Source: Leptolyngbya sp. BC1307 (GTDB lineage Bacteria; Cyanobacteriota; Cyanobacteriia; Phormidesmidales; Phormidesmidaceae). From it: a DNA stretch of 33,995 nt. Position 1 is the stretch's first letter; every line of letters starts with the position of its first letter. The DNA is taken from the NCBI RefSeq assembly GCF_002286735.1, contig NZ_NRTA01000041.1, positions 1 through 33,995 on the forward strand. The letters run 5' to 3'. The position numbers and the translations under genes were made by a program. The notes beneath the pieces are model-generated. The model had not been told where the DNA came from. It ran no database searches and saw only the letters and a list, made by a program, of their open reading frames with translations. Below, piece by piece: positions 1-7,688 of this stretch.

Positions 1-64
1 GGATGGCGGCAATCGCTATTTTTGACTTGAATTCTGGACTGTACTGTCTGCGTTTTCTGCTCAT
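1..64 (-). CDS. IS3-like transposase OrfA, N-terminal fragment (runs off window)
   Basis: The frame starts with ATG at 64, preceded by AGGAG at about 8 bases, and reads MSRKRRQYSPEFKSKIAIAA before the window ends. The basic start with a YSPEFK motif is typical of the helix-turn-helix OrfA protein of IS3-family elements (IS3/IS911 HTH_Tnp_1). OrfA binds the element's ends, and a frameshift usually fuses it to OrfB. Only 21 codons are visible, so completeness and activity cannot be judged. Confidence 0.6.
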   Translation of the reverse strand, partial: MSRKRRQYSPEFKSKIAIAAI

Positions 65-130
65 GAATAACTCCTATCATTTCTTGAGTGATTCAGAGCT
101 TAACGACCTGTTTAGTTTTTGGGGTCCACT
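1..130 (-). mobile_element. IS3-family-like insertion sequence, 5' end only
   Basis: On the minus strand an end-like sequence (TGGACCCCAAAAACTAAACA, starting near 128) is followed by an AGGAG ribosome site and the start of a reading frame at 64. The layout of terminal repeat, short leader and OrfA start is typical of IS3-family elements. The element interrupts the transposase gene at 129-938, whose frame is closed by the TAG created at the junction. The rest of the element lies outside the window, so the second end and any target duplication cannot be seen. The exact boundary is uncertain by a few bases. Confidence 0.6.
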
Positions 131-938
131 ATACCGTTGCCTGGGTACATTGCTCAATCGGGGCAAACAGCGCTCGTAGCTTCACATCTGAGCCCCACTG
201 TCTCGGTCGACCTGGCCCCCGGACGCTGGGATTGGCTGAAAAGGCGGCACGACCAACCGTCGAAATCGGGGCGCGGCTAATCAGGTGTAGACCAGCAGCT
301 CTGAAAGGTTTTAAGATTTTGGCTGAGGCGTAGTAGGCATCTAAGAGGCCATAGCTGCCAGTGACCATAAAGGCGACACAAACGGCTGCCATCTTGTCGA
401 CTAGCGTCAGCCCTCTATCCGCCTCAACTGGCTCAATCCCATCATGTAGCTTCAGTCCTAGGGGAACAGCGAATAGCGCTGAGCCACTGCCCAGCAACAG
501 GTTAAGGGCGCTGAAGTAGTGACCCCGAATCCACTCAGGCTTACTGACATCTTCGGATTCTTGATGCAAGCCTTTGATACCTGGCATCTTGCGCCCTTCT
601 TTACTCACTTTGATGCCGTCTCCGGCATAGACTCGCTGCCCTTTTAAGGTCTTGATGCTGGAATGGCTTGATAACCAGCGGCCCCACCGCAAACACCCCT
701 CATCCATCGTGAATGCTGTCGAATGGAACCAGTGAAGCGCTTGCCCATAATACGCTTCGCCTAACCCTACGCCATTCAGGTAGCTGCTCACTGCTGCGGG
801 TTGATGGCTCAAAAGCGCACCCCATAGCAACAAAACGAACCACTCAAACGGCACTTCCCGACTAAACGCTGGACGCAGTTTGACGATTCCCTTGGAAGGC
901 TTCGCCATCGCTTGATCTATAAGTTGGTAGAGTTCCAT
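129..938 (-). pseudogene. DDE-superfamily transposase, 3'-truncated by an IS3-like insertion
   Basis: The frame has 269 residues, while related DDE transposases usually have about 400 or more. The segment DGIKVSKEGRKMPG (about residues 107-120), then LHQES and a downstream RGHYFSALNLLL, resembles the first catalytic Asp region of DDE_5/IS701-type transposases; LLDAYYAS carries a candidate second Asp. The region expected to hold the catalytic Glu is absent because the frame ends at the junction with the IS3-like end near 130. It should therefore be inactive. Two perfect hairpins lie just upstream of its ATG (945-972 and 975-1010). The family assignment is from motif memory and is moderately sure; that it is a broken transposase is more certain. 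Confidence 0.65.
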
Positions 939-944
939 AATTGA

Positions 945-972
945 ACTGGTTGAGTGTGGTTATTCAACCAGT
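945..972. repeat. Perfect inverted repeat (9-bp stem) just before the transposase start
   Basis: ACTGGTTGA at 945-953 pairs with TCAACCAGT at 964-972 around a 10-base loop. Read on the minus strand, the hairpin ends six bases before the ATG at 938. It may shield translation start from outside transcripts, as 5' hairpins do in some insertion sequences, or be part of the element's end. The function is inference. Confidence 0.6.
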
Positions 973-974
973 CT

Positions 975-1010
975 CGAACATTCCCTGCCTTTTCGGTATC
1001 GGAATGTTCG
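975..1010. repeat. Perfect inverted repeat (10-bp stem) between tRNA-Val and transposase
   Basis: CGAACATTCC at 975-984 pairs with GGAATGTTCG at 1001-1010 around a 16-base loop. It lies 64 bases beyond the tRNA-Val 3' end and next to the hairpin at 945-972. No T-run follows in the tRNA's direction of transcription, so it is not a standard intrinsic terminator. Confidence 0.6.
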
Positions 1011-1074
1011 TTGCTCTCAATCGACCAAAGCACGAGAAAAACTTCCCACTGTCCAGATATGAAAGATAATTCGA

Positions 1075-1146
1075 TGGGCGATACTGGATTCGAACCAGTG
1101 ACTTCTTCCCTGTCAAGGAAGCACTCTACCACTGAGTTAATCGCCC
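1075..1146 (-). tRNA. tRNA-Val (anticodon GAC)
   Basis: A complete 72-base cloverleaf can be folded by eye on the minus strand. The acceptor stem GGGCGAT pairs with ATCGCCC, followed by discriminator A. The D arm is ACTC/GAGT. The anticodon stem CTTCC/GGAAG encloses loop TTGACAG, giving anticodon GAC for valine GUC/GUU codons. The T arm is ACTGG-TTCGAAT-CCAGT. CCA is not encoded. The gene stands alone, and mobile-element sequence begins within about 65 bases of its 3' side. Confidence 0.95.
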
Positions 1147-1312
1147 GATGCGATCGCTGCGAAGCCACAGTAAATTCTGCTGCTTACACAATGGCTTCTG
1201 AATATACCATAGCCATCCGAAAGAAAGCAATGCTCAATGGGTGATTTCCGATAAAAGCCTTGCAGTCGTTAAGATAGTAAAGATTTGGATAGCGTTGAGT
1301 TTTAGACCTTTT

Positions 1313-2116
1313 ATGTACTGGCAAGAAGTTTCGGGCAATTGGTTTTTGGTTCCTGAGCGGCCTCGGGCGATTATTCACTTTTTGGGCGGTGCCTTTGTGG
1401 CGGCGGCTCCTCACCTCACCTATCGCTGGCTGCTAGAAGCGCTGTACCAGGAAGGCTATGCGGTGATTGCGACGCCGTTTGTGAATACGTTTGACCACGG
1501 GGCGATCGCCCACGAAACCCTCATTACCTTTGAGCAGGGGCTAACCTACTTAGGCAAGCAGCGGCCAGAGCTGCTTGCTCTGCCCATCTATGGCTTAGGC
1601 CACAGCATGGGCTGCAAAGTCCACCTGCTGATTGGCAGCATTCATAGCGCTCGGCGGGCCGGCAATATGTTTGTTTCTTTCAATAACTACCCTGCCCGTA
1701 AGTCTATCCCGCTGCTCGACCAGGCGCTGCAACAGGCCAGACAGTTTGTGCCAGATCTTCAGCTCGATACGCGCATGGAGTTTGTGCCTAGCCCCGAGCA
1801 AACGCTAGACCTGATTGGTACTCAATACGAGACGCCTTATAATTTGCTAGTTAAATTTCGCAGTGACACCATCGACCAAACCCGCCCTTTGAGCGATGTG
1901 CTGGTGCGCCGCTTTCCGCAAACTACCACTGTGAAGATTATCCAAGGATCGCATACCACCCCCATCGCGCAAGACGTGCAGTGGCAGACGAGCAGCTCAT
2001 TTAGCCCATTTGATGCGATTGGACAGTTTGTTAAGCAAGAGTTTTACCGGGATATTAAAGTGCTAAAAGCAGAGATACTCTACTGGCTCGAAGGCGAAAG
2101 GCCCATTTATGGCTAA
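1313..2116 (+). CDS. DUF1350 family protein (alpha/beta-hydrolase-like)
   Basis: This is a 267-residue protein matching the DUF1350 family of cyanobacteria and plastids, which has an alpha/beta-hydrolase-like fold. The family's start pattern (MYWQEVSGNWFLVP) and the core HFLGGAFVAAAP are visible. A nucleophile-elbow motif GHSMG sits near residues 96-100 with Ser98 as candidate nucleophile. No signal peptide or membrane segment is evident. An in-frame GTG at 1241 would add 24 residues without family resemblance, so I chose the ATG at 1313; neither start has a strong ribosome site. The next gene begins 5 bases after its stop, so the two are probably co-transcribed. The substrate is unknown. Confidence 0.8.
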   Translation: MYWQEVSGNWFLVPERPRAIIHFLGGAFVAAAPHLTYRWLLEALYQEGYAVIATPFVNTFDHGAIAHETLITFEQGLTYLGKQRPELLALPIYGLGHSMGCKVHLLIGSIHSARRAGNMFVSFNNYPARKSIPLLDQALQQARQFVPDLQLDTRMEFVPSPEQTLDLIGTQYETPYNLLVKFRSDTIDQTRPLSDVLVRRFPQTTTVKIIQGSHTTPIAQDVQWQTSSSFSPFDAIGQFVKQEFYRDIKVLKAEILYWLEGERPIYG

Positions 2117-2121
2117 CCACT

Positions 2122-2934
2122 ATGGCTAACTACATTTGCATTACCTGCGGAACACAGTTTGCTCAAACGTCTCAAGCGCCCAAGAGCTGCCCTATCTGCG
2201 AAGATGAGCGCCAGTACGTCGGTCAGGGTGGTCAGCAGTGGACTACCCTACCGGAACTGAGGCAGGGCCACCACAATCGTATTACTCAGCAAGAAGACTG
2301 TCTGTATGGCATCGGCACAGAGCCAAGATTTGCGATTGGTCAGCGGGCGCTGCTGATTCAGTCGGACCAGGGCAACGTTTTGTGGGACTGCATTAGCCTG
2401 ATCGACGATGAAACGATTGAGAAGGTCAATGCGCTCGGCGGTGTGAAGGCGATCGCCATTTCTCACCCTCACTACTATTCATCAGCAGTTGAATGGGCAC
2501 AGGCTTTTGGTGTTAGCCTCTACCTGCACGAAGCTGACCGTCAGTGGGGGATGCGGCCTGACCCGGCTATTGAATTTTGGCAGGGCAATACGCTCGAACT
2601 GCAACCGAGAATTACGCTGATTAGAGCAGGGGGTCACTTTGAGGGCGGGACGGTGTGTCATTGGGCTACGGGCGCAAATGGAGCAGGCACGCTGTGTACA
2701 GGCGATGTCATTCAAGTCGTTGCCGATAAACGCTGGGTGAGCTTTATGTACAGCTACCCTAACCTGATTCCATTATCTGCCGATAAAATTCGGCGGATTG
2801 TCGAGGCCGTAGAGCCTTACTCTTTTGAGCGTATTTACGGTGCTTGGTGGGATGCAGTCGTGACCCCTGAGGCAAAAGCTAGCGTTCGTCGCTCAGCGGA
2901 GCGATATATCAAAGCAATTGAAGGGAGTGCTTGA
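2122..2934 (+). CDS. Zinc-ribbon plus MBL-fold metallo-hydrolase-like protein
   Basis: The 270-residue protein starts with a rubredoxin-like or zinc-ribbon knuckle pair (Cys6/Cys9 and Cys23/Cys26), followed by a metallo-beta-lactamase-type domain. The usual HxHxDH loop appears as HPHYYS (residues 115-120), so the Asp and the last His are replaced. GGHFEGG supplies His172 and CTGDVI supplies Asp195. The fold should be kept, but a normal two-metal site is unlikely; one-metal or non-hydrolytic function is possible. It starts 5 bases after the DUF1350 gene, which suggests a shared operon and perhaps a shared pathway. No substrate can be assigned. Confidence 0.75.
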   Translation: MANYICITCGTQFAQTSQAPKSCPICEDERQYVGQGGQQWTTLPELRQGHHNRITQQEDCLYGIGTEPRFAIGQRALLIQSDQGNVLWDCISLIDDETIEKVNALGGVKAIAISHPHYYSSAVEWAQAFGVSLYLHEADRQWGMRPDPAIEFWQGNTLELQPRITLIRAGGHFEGGTVCHWATGANGAGTLCTGDVIQVVADKRWVSFMYSYPNLIPLSADKIRRIVEAVEPYSFERIYGAWWDAVVTPEAKASVRRSAERYIKAIEGSA

Positions 2935-2942
2935 GACAAAGG

Positions 2943-3005
2943 CAGGCAACGCTATGGTCTGTCCAGGAGATATGCTGAAGAGGCCCGCATCTTGAGGGTT
3001 GCCTG
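2943..3005. repeat. Spaced inverted repeat CAGGCAAC / GTTGCCTG
   Basis: An 8-bp perfect inverted repeat with a 47-base spacer lies right after the MBL gene stop, in the 170-base gap before the DUF421 gene. It could be part of an mRNA 3' structure, but has no terminator T-run. The same gap contains one HIP1 octamer near 3028. Confidence 0.3.
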
Positions 3006-3110
3006 TTCTAAAGCCGTGATCGGTTAGCGATCGCGCTCATTCAGCTCGTCACCCCATGCTGGCGCTCTAACAGCAGCCTTGCTGACTGATTCCCTATTCC
3101 TACGGTGGCC

Positions 3111-3644
3111 ATGGACTATTCACTTTTCGAAGATCTGTTTGGTACCTGGGAGGCCACCCTACATACGCTGATAGTCGGAACGCTTTCGTATTTTGGGCTG
3201 ATCGTTTGGCTGCGCATTTCTGGAAAGCGGACGCTGTCAAAATGGAATGCTTTCGACTTTGTTGTCACCATTGCCTTTGGCTCAATTCTAGCCAGCGCCA
3301 TGCTAACCGGCAGCACGTCATTTTTTCAAGCGATGCTGAGCATCGGGCTTTTAATAGGCTTGCAATACCTGATCACCTGGCTATCGGTACGCACTGATAA
3401 AGTGCAGGCGCTGATCAAGGCTAAGCCAACCTTACTGCTGTTTCAAGGGCAACTGCTTGAGGCCATGCTTAAAAAGCAGCGAGTCGCCAAAGGAGAAGTC
3501 CTAGCGGCCATTCGGCTCAGCGGACAGAGCCAGATCGAAGCGGTAGATGCCGTTATCTTAGAGACCGATGGCTCGTTTAGCATCATCCCGACCGTAGATC
3601 CTACTAACGCTTCTGCGCTCAGAGATGTAGAAGGCTTTCGGTAA
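3111..3644 (+). CDS. DUF421/YetF-family membrane protein
   Basis: This protein of about 177 residues has three hydrophobic N-terminal segments (roughly residues 12-32, 45-62 and 66-88), followed by a soluble domain. The motif RISGKRTLSKWNAFDFVVTIAFGS is the DUF421/YetF signature and marks the family clearly. YetF-like proteins are inner-membrane proteins of unsettled function. The C-terminal domain ends shortly after the SFSIIP strand and is shorter than in Bacillus YetF, but similar short forms are common. A GTG two codons upstream (3105) is an alternative start. The gene faces the kinase gene tail to tail, 31 bases away. Confidence 0.85.
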   Translation: MDYSLFEDLFGTWEATLHTLIVGTLSYFGLIVWLRISGKRTLSKWNAFDFVVTIAFGSILASAMLTGSTSFFQAMLSIGLLIGLQYLITWLSVRTDKVQALIKAKPTLLLFQGQLLEAMLKKQRVAKGEVLAAIRLSGQSQIEAVDAVILETDGSFSIIPTVDPTNASALRDVEGFR

Positions 3645-3675
3645 ATTAGCTTGCCTGATATGCGCGCGGCGACTG

Positions 3676-5121
3676 CTATATCGGCTGCGCGATCGCACAT
3701 CGACTCTCAGTTCCCACAGCAGGTGGCTCCAGGCATCTTTGCGTCTGCGGAATTTTGATCAAAAAGCGAGTGCCCTTCCCCGGCTCCGAAAGACATTGAA
3801 TCTGGCCGCCATGCTTTTCAACTACGATTTGATGACTGATTGAGAGCCCAAGCCCGGTGCCCTTGCCGACCGCCTTAGTCGTAAAAAATGGGTCAAAGAG
3901 CTTAGCGCGAATCGCCTCTGGAATGCCAGGGCCGTTGTCAGCAATTTGGATAATTACCTGTCGGTCAGTTGTGAGCTCAGTGCATATCTCAATTGTATGA
4001 GCACTGCTACTCGCTTCTGGTTCGCTCAAGCGGCTGCGGTTCTCCTCTATAGCGTCGATGGCATTCGCCAAAATATTCATAAATACCTGGTTGAGTTGGC
4101 TCGGATAGCACTCCACCTCAAACGCAGCGCTGTAGTGCTTAATCACCTCTATTGGCTCACTATCAACAGCGCCTCGCAGCTTATGCTGCAAAATCAGCAG
4201 CGTACTGTCAATGCCTTCGTGAATATTAATAGACTTAATATCGGCCTCATCCAGCCGGGAGAAATTACGCAGAGATAGGACGATTCGTCGAATCCGGTCT
4301 GCGCCGATCTCTAGCGAGTCAAGGAGATTAAAAGCATCCTTGACCACAAATGAAATATCAACACTCTCCAGATGCTCTTGCAGGTCTGCAGGTGGGTTAG
4401 GGTAGCACGTCTGGTAATGGGTCAACAGATCAATAAAGTCTTGAAAATAGCGTCTGGCAGGCCGCAGATTGCCATAGATAAAATTTACCGGGTTGTTGAT
4501 CTCATGGGCAAGGCCGGCTGTCATCTGACCGAGAGAAGACATTTTTTCGCTCTGTACTAGATGTACCTGAGTTTGTGTAAGATTGTCTAAAACACTGTTG
4601 AGTTCTGCGGTGCGGGACTGCACTCGTTCTTCTAATTCGTAAGTCAGTAGCTGAAGCTGGGCTTCTGTTTTGGCTTGTTCTACCACTTTTTGATTGAGCA
4701 GTTGGTTTTGCTGTTCTAGCTGACATTTCATTTGGTGAAGACGCAGCTGAACATCCAAACGAGTGACGACTTCTTCTTGCTGAAAGGGTTTGGTGATGTA
4801 GTCTACCGCGCCTAGCTTCAGACCTTTGATCTTATTGGCACTATCAGAGAGCGCCGTCATAAAGATAATCGGAATATCGGCGGTAGCAGCATGGGCTTTA
4901 AGCTGACGGCAGGTTTCAAAGCCGTCAATGCCAGGCAGCATGACATCGAGCAAAATCAGATCGGGGCTGGCAGATTGGGCCTGCTGGAGGGCAGTTTCTC
5001 CATCGCTGGCTGTCAGCGCTACCCAGCCCTGGGTGTGAATATAGTCTGAGAGAATGGCCAGGTTTGTCCGGGTATCGTCTACCAGCAGTATCCGAACTGG
5101 CTCAGTCGCGCTGTCTCTCAT
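3676..5121 (-). CDS. Hybrid sensor kinase with N-terminal receiver domain (REC-HisKA-HATPase)
   Basis: The 481-residue soluble protein has a receiver domain at residues 9-125 with the acidic pair Asp15/Asp16, phospho-acceptor Asp59 ([11 protein letters not shown]) and Lys111. A coiled coil follows at about 130-195. The histidine kinase core has His206 in [13 protein letters not shown], an N box around Asn353, G1 DNGPG (395-399), F box FDPFFTT and G2 GKGTGLGLS. No sensor or membrane domain is seen, so input probably arrives as phosphate from another kinase or by protein contact. This architecture is frequent in cyanobacteria. It lies 71 bases downstream of ygfZ on the same strand, behind a 14-base-spaced repeat that may be regulatory. 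Its partner is unknown. Confidence 0.92.
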   Translation of the reverse strand: MRDSATEPVRILLVDDTRTNLAILSDYIHTQGWVALTASDGETALQQAQSASPDLILLDVMLPGIDGFETCRQLKAHAATADIPIIFMTALSDSANKIKGLKLGAVDYITKPFQQEEVVTRLDVQLRLHQMKCQLEQQNQLLNQKVVEQAKTEAQLQLLTYELEERVQSRTAELNSVLDNLTQTQVHLVQSEKMSSLGQMTAGLAHEINNPVNFIYGNLRPARRYFQDFIDLLTHYQTCYPNPPADLQEHLESVDISFVVKDAFNLLDSLEIGADRIRRIVLSLRNFSRLDEADIKSINIHEGIDSTLLILQHKLRGAVDSEPIEVIKHYSAAFEVECYPSQLNQVFMNILANAIDAIEENRSRLSEPEASSSAHTIEICTELTTDRQVIIQIADNGPGIPEAIRAKLFDPFFTTKAVGKGTGLGLSISHQIVVEKHGGQIQCLSEPGKGTRFLIKIPQTQRCLEPPAVGTESRCAIAQPI

Positions 5122-5125
5122 AATA

Positions 5126-5150
5126 GCGAACGGGTAGTGGCGAACGGGTA
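5126..5150. repeat. Direct repeat GCGAACGGGTA, 14-base period, before the kinase gene
   Basis: Two identical 11-base copies at 5126-5136 and 5140-5150 lie within 30 bases upstream of the kinase start codon (minus strand). A close spaced pair like this could be an operator or simply a short duplication. No other copy was noticed nearby. Confidence 0.35.
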
Positions 5151-5192
5151 AATACTAATAATTTAGGATGCCCGCTGAACCCATGAGATTTG

Positions 5193-6152
5193 CTATGGCG
5201 CGGCGGTAGCGGTGTAGTAGCTGTGGCGGACAAATGGGAGGGCGATCGCCTCTCCTGCCACGTCATCTACCTCTACACTCAGCCCCTCTCCCCCCGCTTT
5301 AGTCCGCAGGTAACCCAGGCCCAAAACGCCCGATTCAGTTTCTGTGACGCTAGTGAGCCTGCCAATTTTTGCGCCATCTTGGGTAATCGTCGCCCCCGCT
5401 GCCACTGGCGCTGTCAGGGTGATGCCCCACAGCCGCTTTTTCACGCCCTGATAGGTATTGAGCCGGGCGATCGTCTCTTGGCCAATGTAGCAGCCCTTTT
5501 CAAAAGAGACGCTCTGCCAGAGACCTGCTTCTAGCGGGTTGTCCTCATCGGTGAGTTCTTGTCCGGGGAGCGGACGCCCTTGCTGAATGCGCAGTGTTTC
5601 CCACTGTTCGGTTGTGCCTGGGCTAGCACCTGCGCTAATGAGTGCCTGCCATACCGATGCAGCATGGGTCTTGGGGCCCCAGAAAGTGTAGCCAGCGATC
5701 GCCAAATCACTCCCTACAGCAATATCAGCGGTCAGATCGTCGGCAACCGGTAGCGTTTGATGGCTAAATTCAGGTTGCCCAACCAGATCAGCCGCTCCGA
5801 GCTGACGAGCCACGTCATCAGCCCCCTCACCCAGCACCGTAAATAGAAAAGTCTGGTCGCTCTCATCGCTCAGGCTGACCTGATCTGAAAAGAAAATATA
5901 GCGATCCATCCAGTCATAGAGCGTCTGAGCCATCCCCGGCGACACCACTAGCAGTAGCGCCTCAGGCAAGACATAAACCGTTGCCAGATCAATCGTTCGC
6001 CCGGTAGAAGTGACAAACACGGTAGAGCAGCCCTGCCCCGCCGTCAGCTGCTCAATCTGATTAGTGGTTTGGTTGTGCAAAAAGCGCACCCGATCAGCAC
6101 CCGTCAGACGAATGCGGCCCCAGTGGCTGCGGTCAAATACAGTAAGCGTCAT
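5193..6152 (-). CDS. ygfZ: YgfZ/GcvT-like folate-binding protein
   Basis: The 319-residue protein belongs to the YgfZ/GcvT-like family, which uses folate and supports repair or assembly of iron-sulfur enzymes such as MiaB. The diagnostic motif KGCYIGQE is at residues 219-226 with the conserved Cys221. The N-terminal segment (HWGRIRLTGADRVRFLHNQTTN) also matches the family. It is cytosolic, with no signal peptide. The gene starts 14 bases after the P450 stop on the same strand, so the two are probably transcribed together. It could be annotated as aminomethyltransferase by similarity, but the cysteine motif favours YgfZ. Confidence 0.88.
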   Translation of the reverse strand: MTLTVFDRSHWGRIRLTGADRVRFLHNQTTNQIEQLTAGQGCSTVFVTSTGRTIDLATVYVLPEALLLVVSPGMAQTLYDWMDRYIFFSDQVSLSDESDQTFLFTVLGEGADDVARQLGAADLVGQPEFSHQTLPVADDLTADIAVGSDLAIAGYTFWGPKTHAASVWQALISAGASPGTTEQWETLRIQQGRPLPGQELTDEDNPLEAGLWQSVSFEKGCYIGQETIARLNTYQGVKKRLWGITLTAPVAAGATITQDGAKIGRLTSVTETESGVLGLGYLRTKAGGEGLSVEVDDVAGEAIALPFVRHSYYTATAAP

Positions 6153-6166
6153 AGCGGTTTAAAGCC

Positions 6167-7576
6167 TTATCTTTTCCCTTCAAAGATCATGGGCACGCCT
6201 CTAGCGGGTGCTAAAGTTACCCCTCTTCGCCGGGCCGCTTCAGGTCGGTCATCGGCGAGTCGAAATCGGTAGTGAGCGAGCATTGTCGCGACCGACAGCT
6301 TCATCTCATACTGCGCTAGGGCTTCTCCCACACAGCGCCGCGCCCCGTTGCCAAAGGGAATAAACTCGTAGGGCGAGAATTTTCTCTCTAAAAAGCGCTC
6401 AGGCCGAAAAGCTTTAGGGTCGGGGTAGAGATCTTCTCTTTGGTGAGTTAAGAAAATGCAGCCCAAAAGTGTCGTGCCGGGAGTAAAGGTATGCCCCATG
6501 ATTTCGACCGGCTCTTGGGCAACACGCGGAAAGGTGAACATGGCTACGGGCGATCGCCGCAGCGTTTCTTTACACAGCGCGCTCAAATAGGGCAGTTGGG
6601 CAATGGCGGTCGGGGTCGCGTCCGGCCCTAATTCGTCAAGTTCAGCCAGCAGCTTAGCTTTGACTTCTGGCTCTTTGTGAATCCAGTACATAGCCCAGGC
6701 GATCGCCGTTGCCGTCGTTTCGTGGCCAGCCATGAGCAAAGCCATCAGCTCATCGCGCAGCTCTTCTTCTTCTAAAGCTTCGCCGGTTTCGGTACGAGCA
6801 GCCATCAGCATGGAGAGAATGTCAGTGCGGCTAGAGTCGGGGTGGGCCTGGCGATCGCGAATTTCTGCGTAAATCAGCTCGTCTAGCTGCTGCCGCAGTT
6901 TCACAAACCGACCCCACGGGCTCCAGGGTCCCCAGTCTTTTTGCAGGCCGTTAAAAAACAGCATCAGCGCTGACATCGGCGAACCAAAGCGATCCACCGT
7001 GTCTGTCAAAACCGACATAATCTCTTTAGCCCGGGGGCTATCGCCGAGCCCAAAGACTACCTGAAAGATGGTCTGCAAAGAGACTTGCTGAGTTAGCGTG
7101 CGGGCAGAGAACGTTTCACCGGGCTGCAAATTGCTGACAATCGCATCTGTCAGATCGCAGATTAGCTGGCCGTAGACTTCTAATCGCTCGCAGTGAAAAG
7201 CCGGGGTGATCAGCTGTCGCCTTTCTTTGTGGCGATCGCCGCCGAGCATAATCACCGAAGCCCCGCCAATCAGCGGCTCTAAAATGCGGTTAAATTCACC
7301 CGGCGCATTAAAGGTTTTGCGATCGCGGGTCAAAACGTACTGCATCGCCTCAGGATGACTGGTGATCACCACCGGCCCCACGCCGAACCCCAACGAATCT
7401 TCAATAAAGAAATCGGGCGTGCGGGTCTTAGTTCTCTCCAGATAGCTCACCGGATCTAAAATCCATTCCAGTCGGCGCAGCCCGTTCAGGCCCCCTGGCT
7501 TGCTAATTGGTTTAACGCTCTCGCTAGAATTCTGAGCGTTTTCTCTGGTATCGCTGACGGCACCTGATTTAAGCAT
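6167..7576 (-). CDS. Cytochrome P450 (CYP110-like)
   Basis: This complete 469-residue P450 has all hallmark motifs: AGHETT in the I helix (283-288), ExxR in the K helix (ETLR, 337-340), the PERF segment (about 392-395) and the heme-binding FGNGARRCVG (408-417) with proximal ligand Cys415. The length, lack of a membrane anchor and overall sequence resemble the cyanobacterial CYP110 family, some members of which hydroxylate fatty acids, alkanes or terpenes. No ferredoxin or reductase gene is adjacent, so it would rely on cellular electron donors. It sits directly upstream of ygfZ. The substrate cannot be told from sequence. Confidence 0.93.
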   Translation of the reverse strand: MLKSGAVSDTRENAQNSSESVKPISKPGGLNGLRRLEWILDPVSYLERTKTRTPDFFIEDSLGFGVGPVVITSHPEAMQYVLTRDRKTFNAPGEFNRILEPLIGGASVIMLGGDRHKERRQLITPAFHCERLEVYGQLICDLTDAIVSNLQPGETFSARTLTQQVSLQTIFQVVFGLGDSPRAKEIMSVLTDTVDRFGSPMSALMLFFNGLQKDWGPWSPWGRFVKLRQQLDELIYAEIRDRQAHPDSSRTDILSMLMAARTETGEALEEEELRDELMALLMAGHETTATAIAWAMYWIHKEPEVKAKLLAELDELGPDATPTAIAQLPYLSALCKETLRRSPVAMFTFPRVAQEPVEIMGHTFTPGTTLLGCIFLTHQREDLYPDPKAFRPERFLERKFSPYEFIPFGNGARRCVGEALAQYEMKLSVATMLAHYRFRLADDRPEAARRRGVTLAPARGVPMIFEGKR

Positions 7577-7688
7577 TTGATTGCGTTGTGAACGACTGAC
7601 CCCTTAACTATTTTGACTCAATATCTTAGTTCTGAGGGATTCTCGGTTCTTATCTTTCGCGCCTGCTGGCCCGATCTCTACTGAATCT

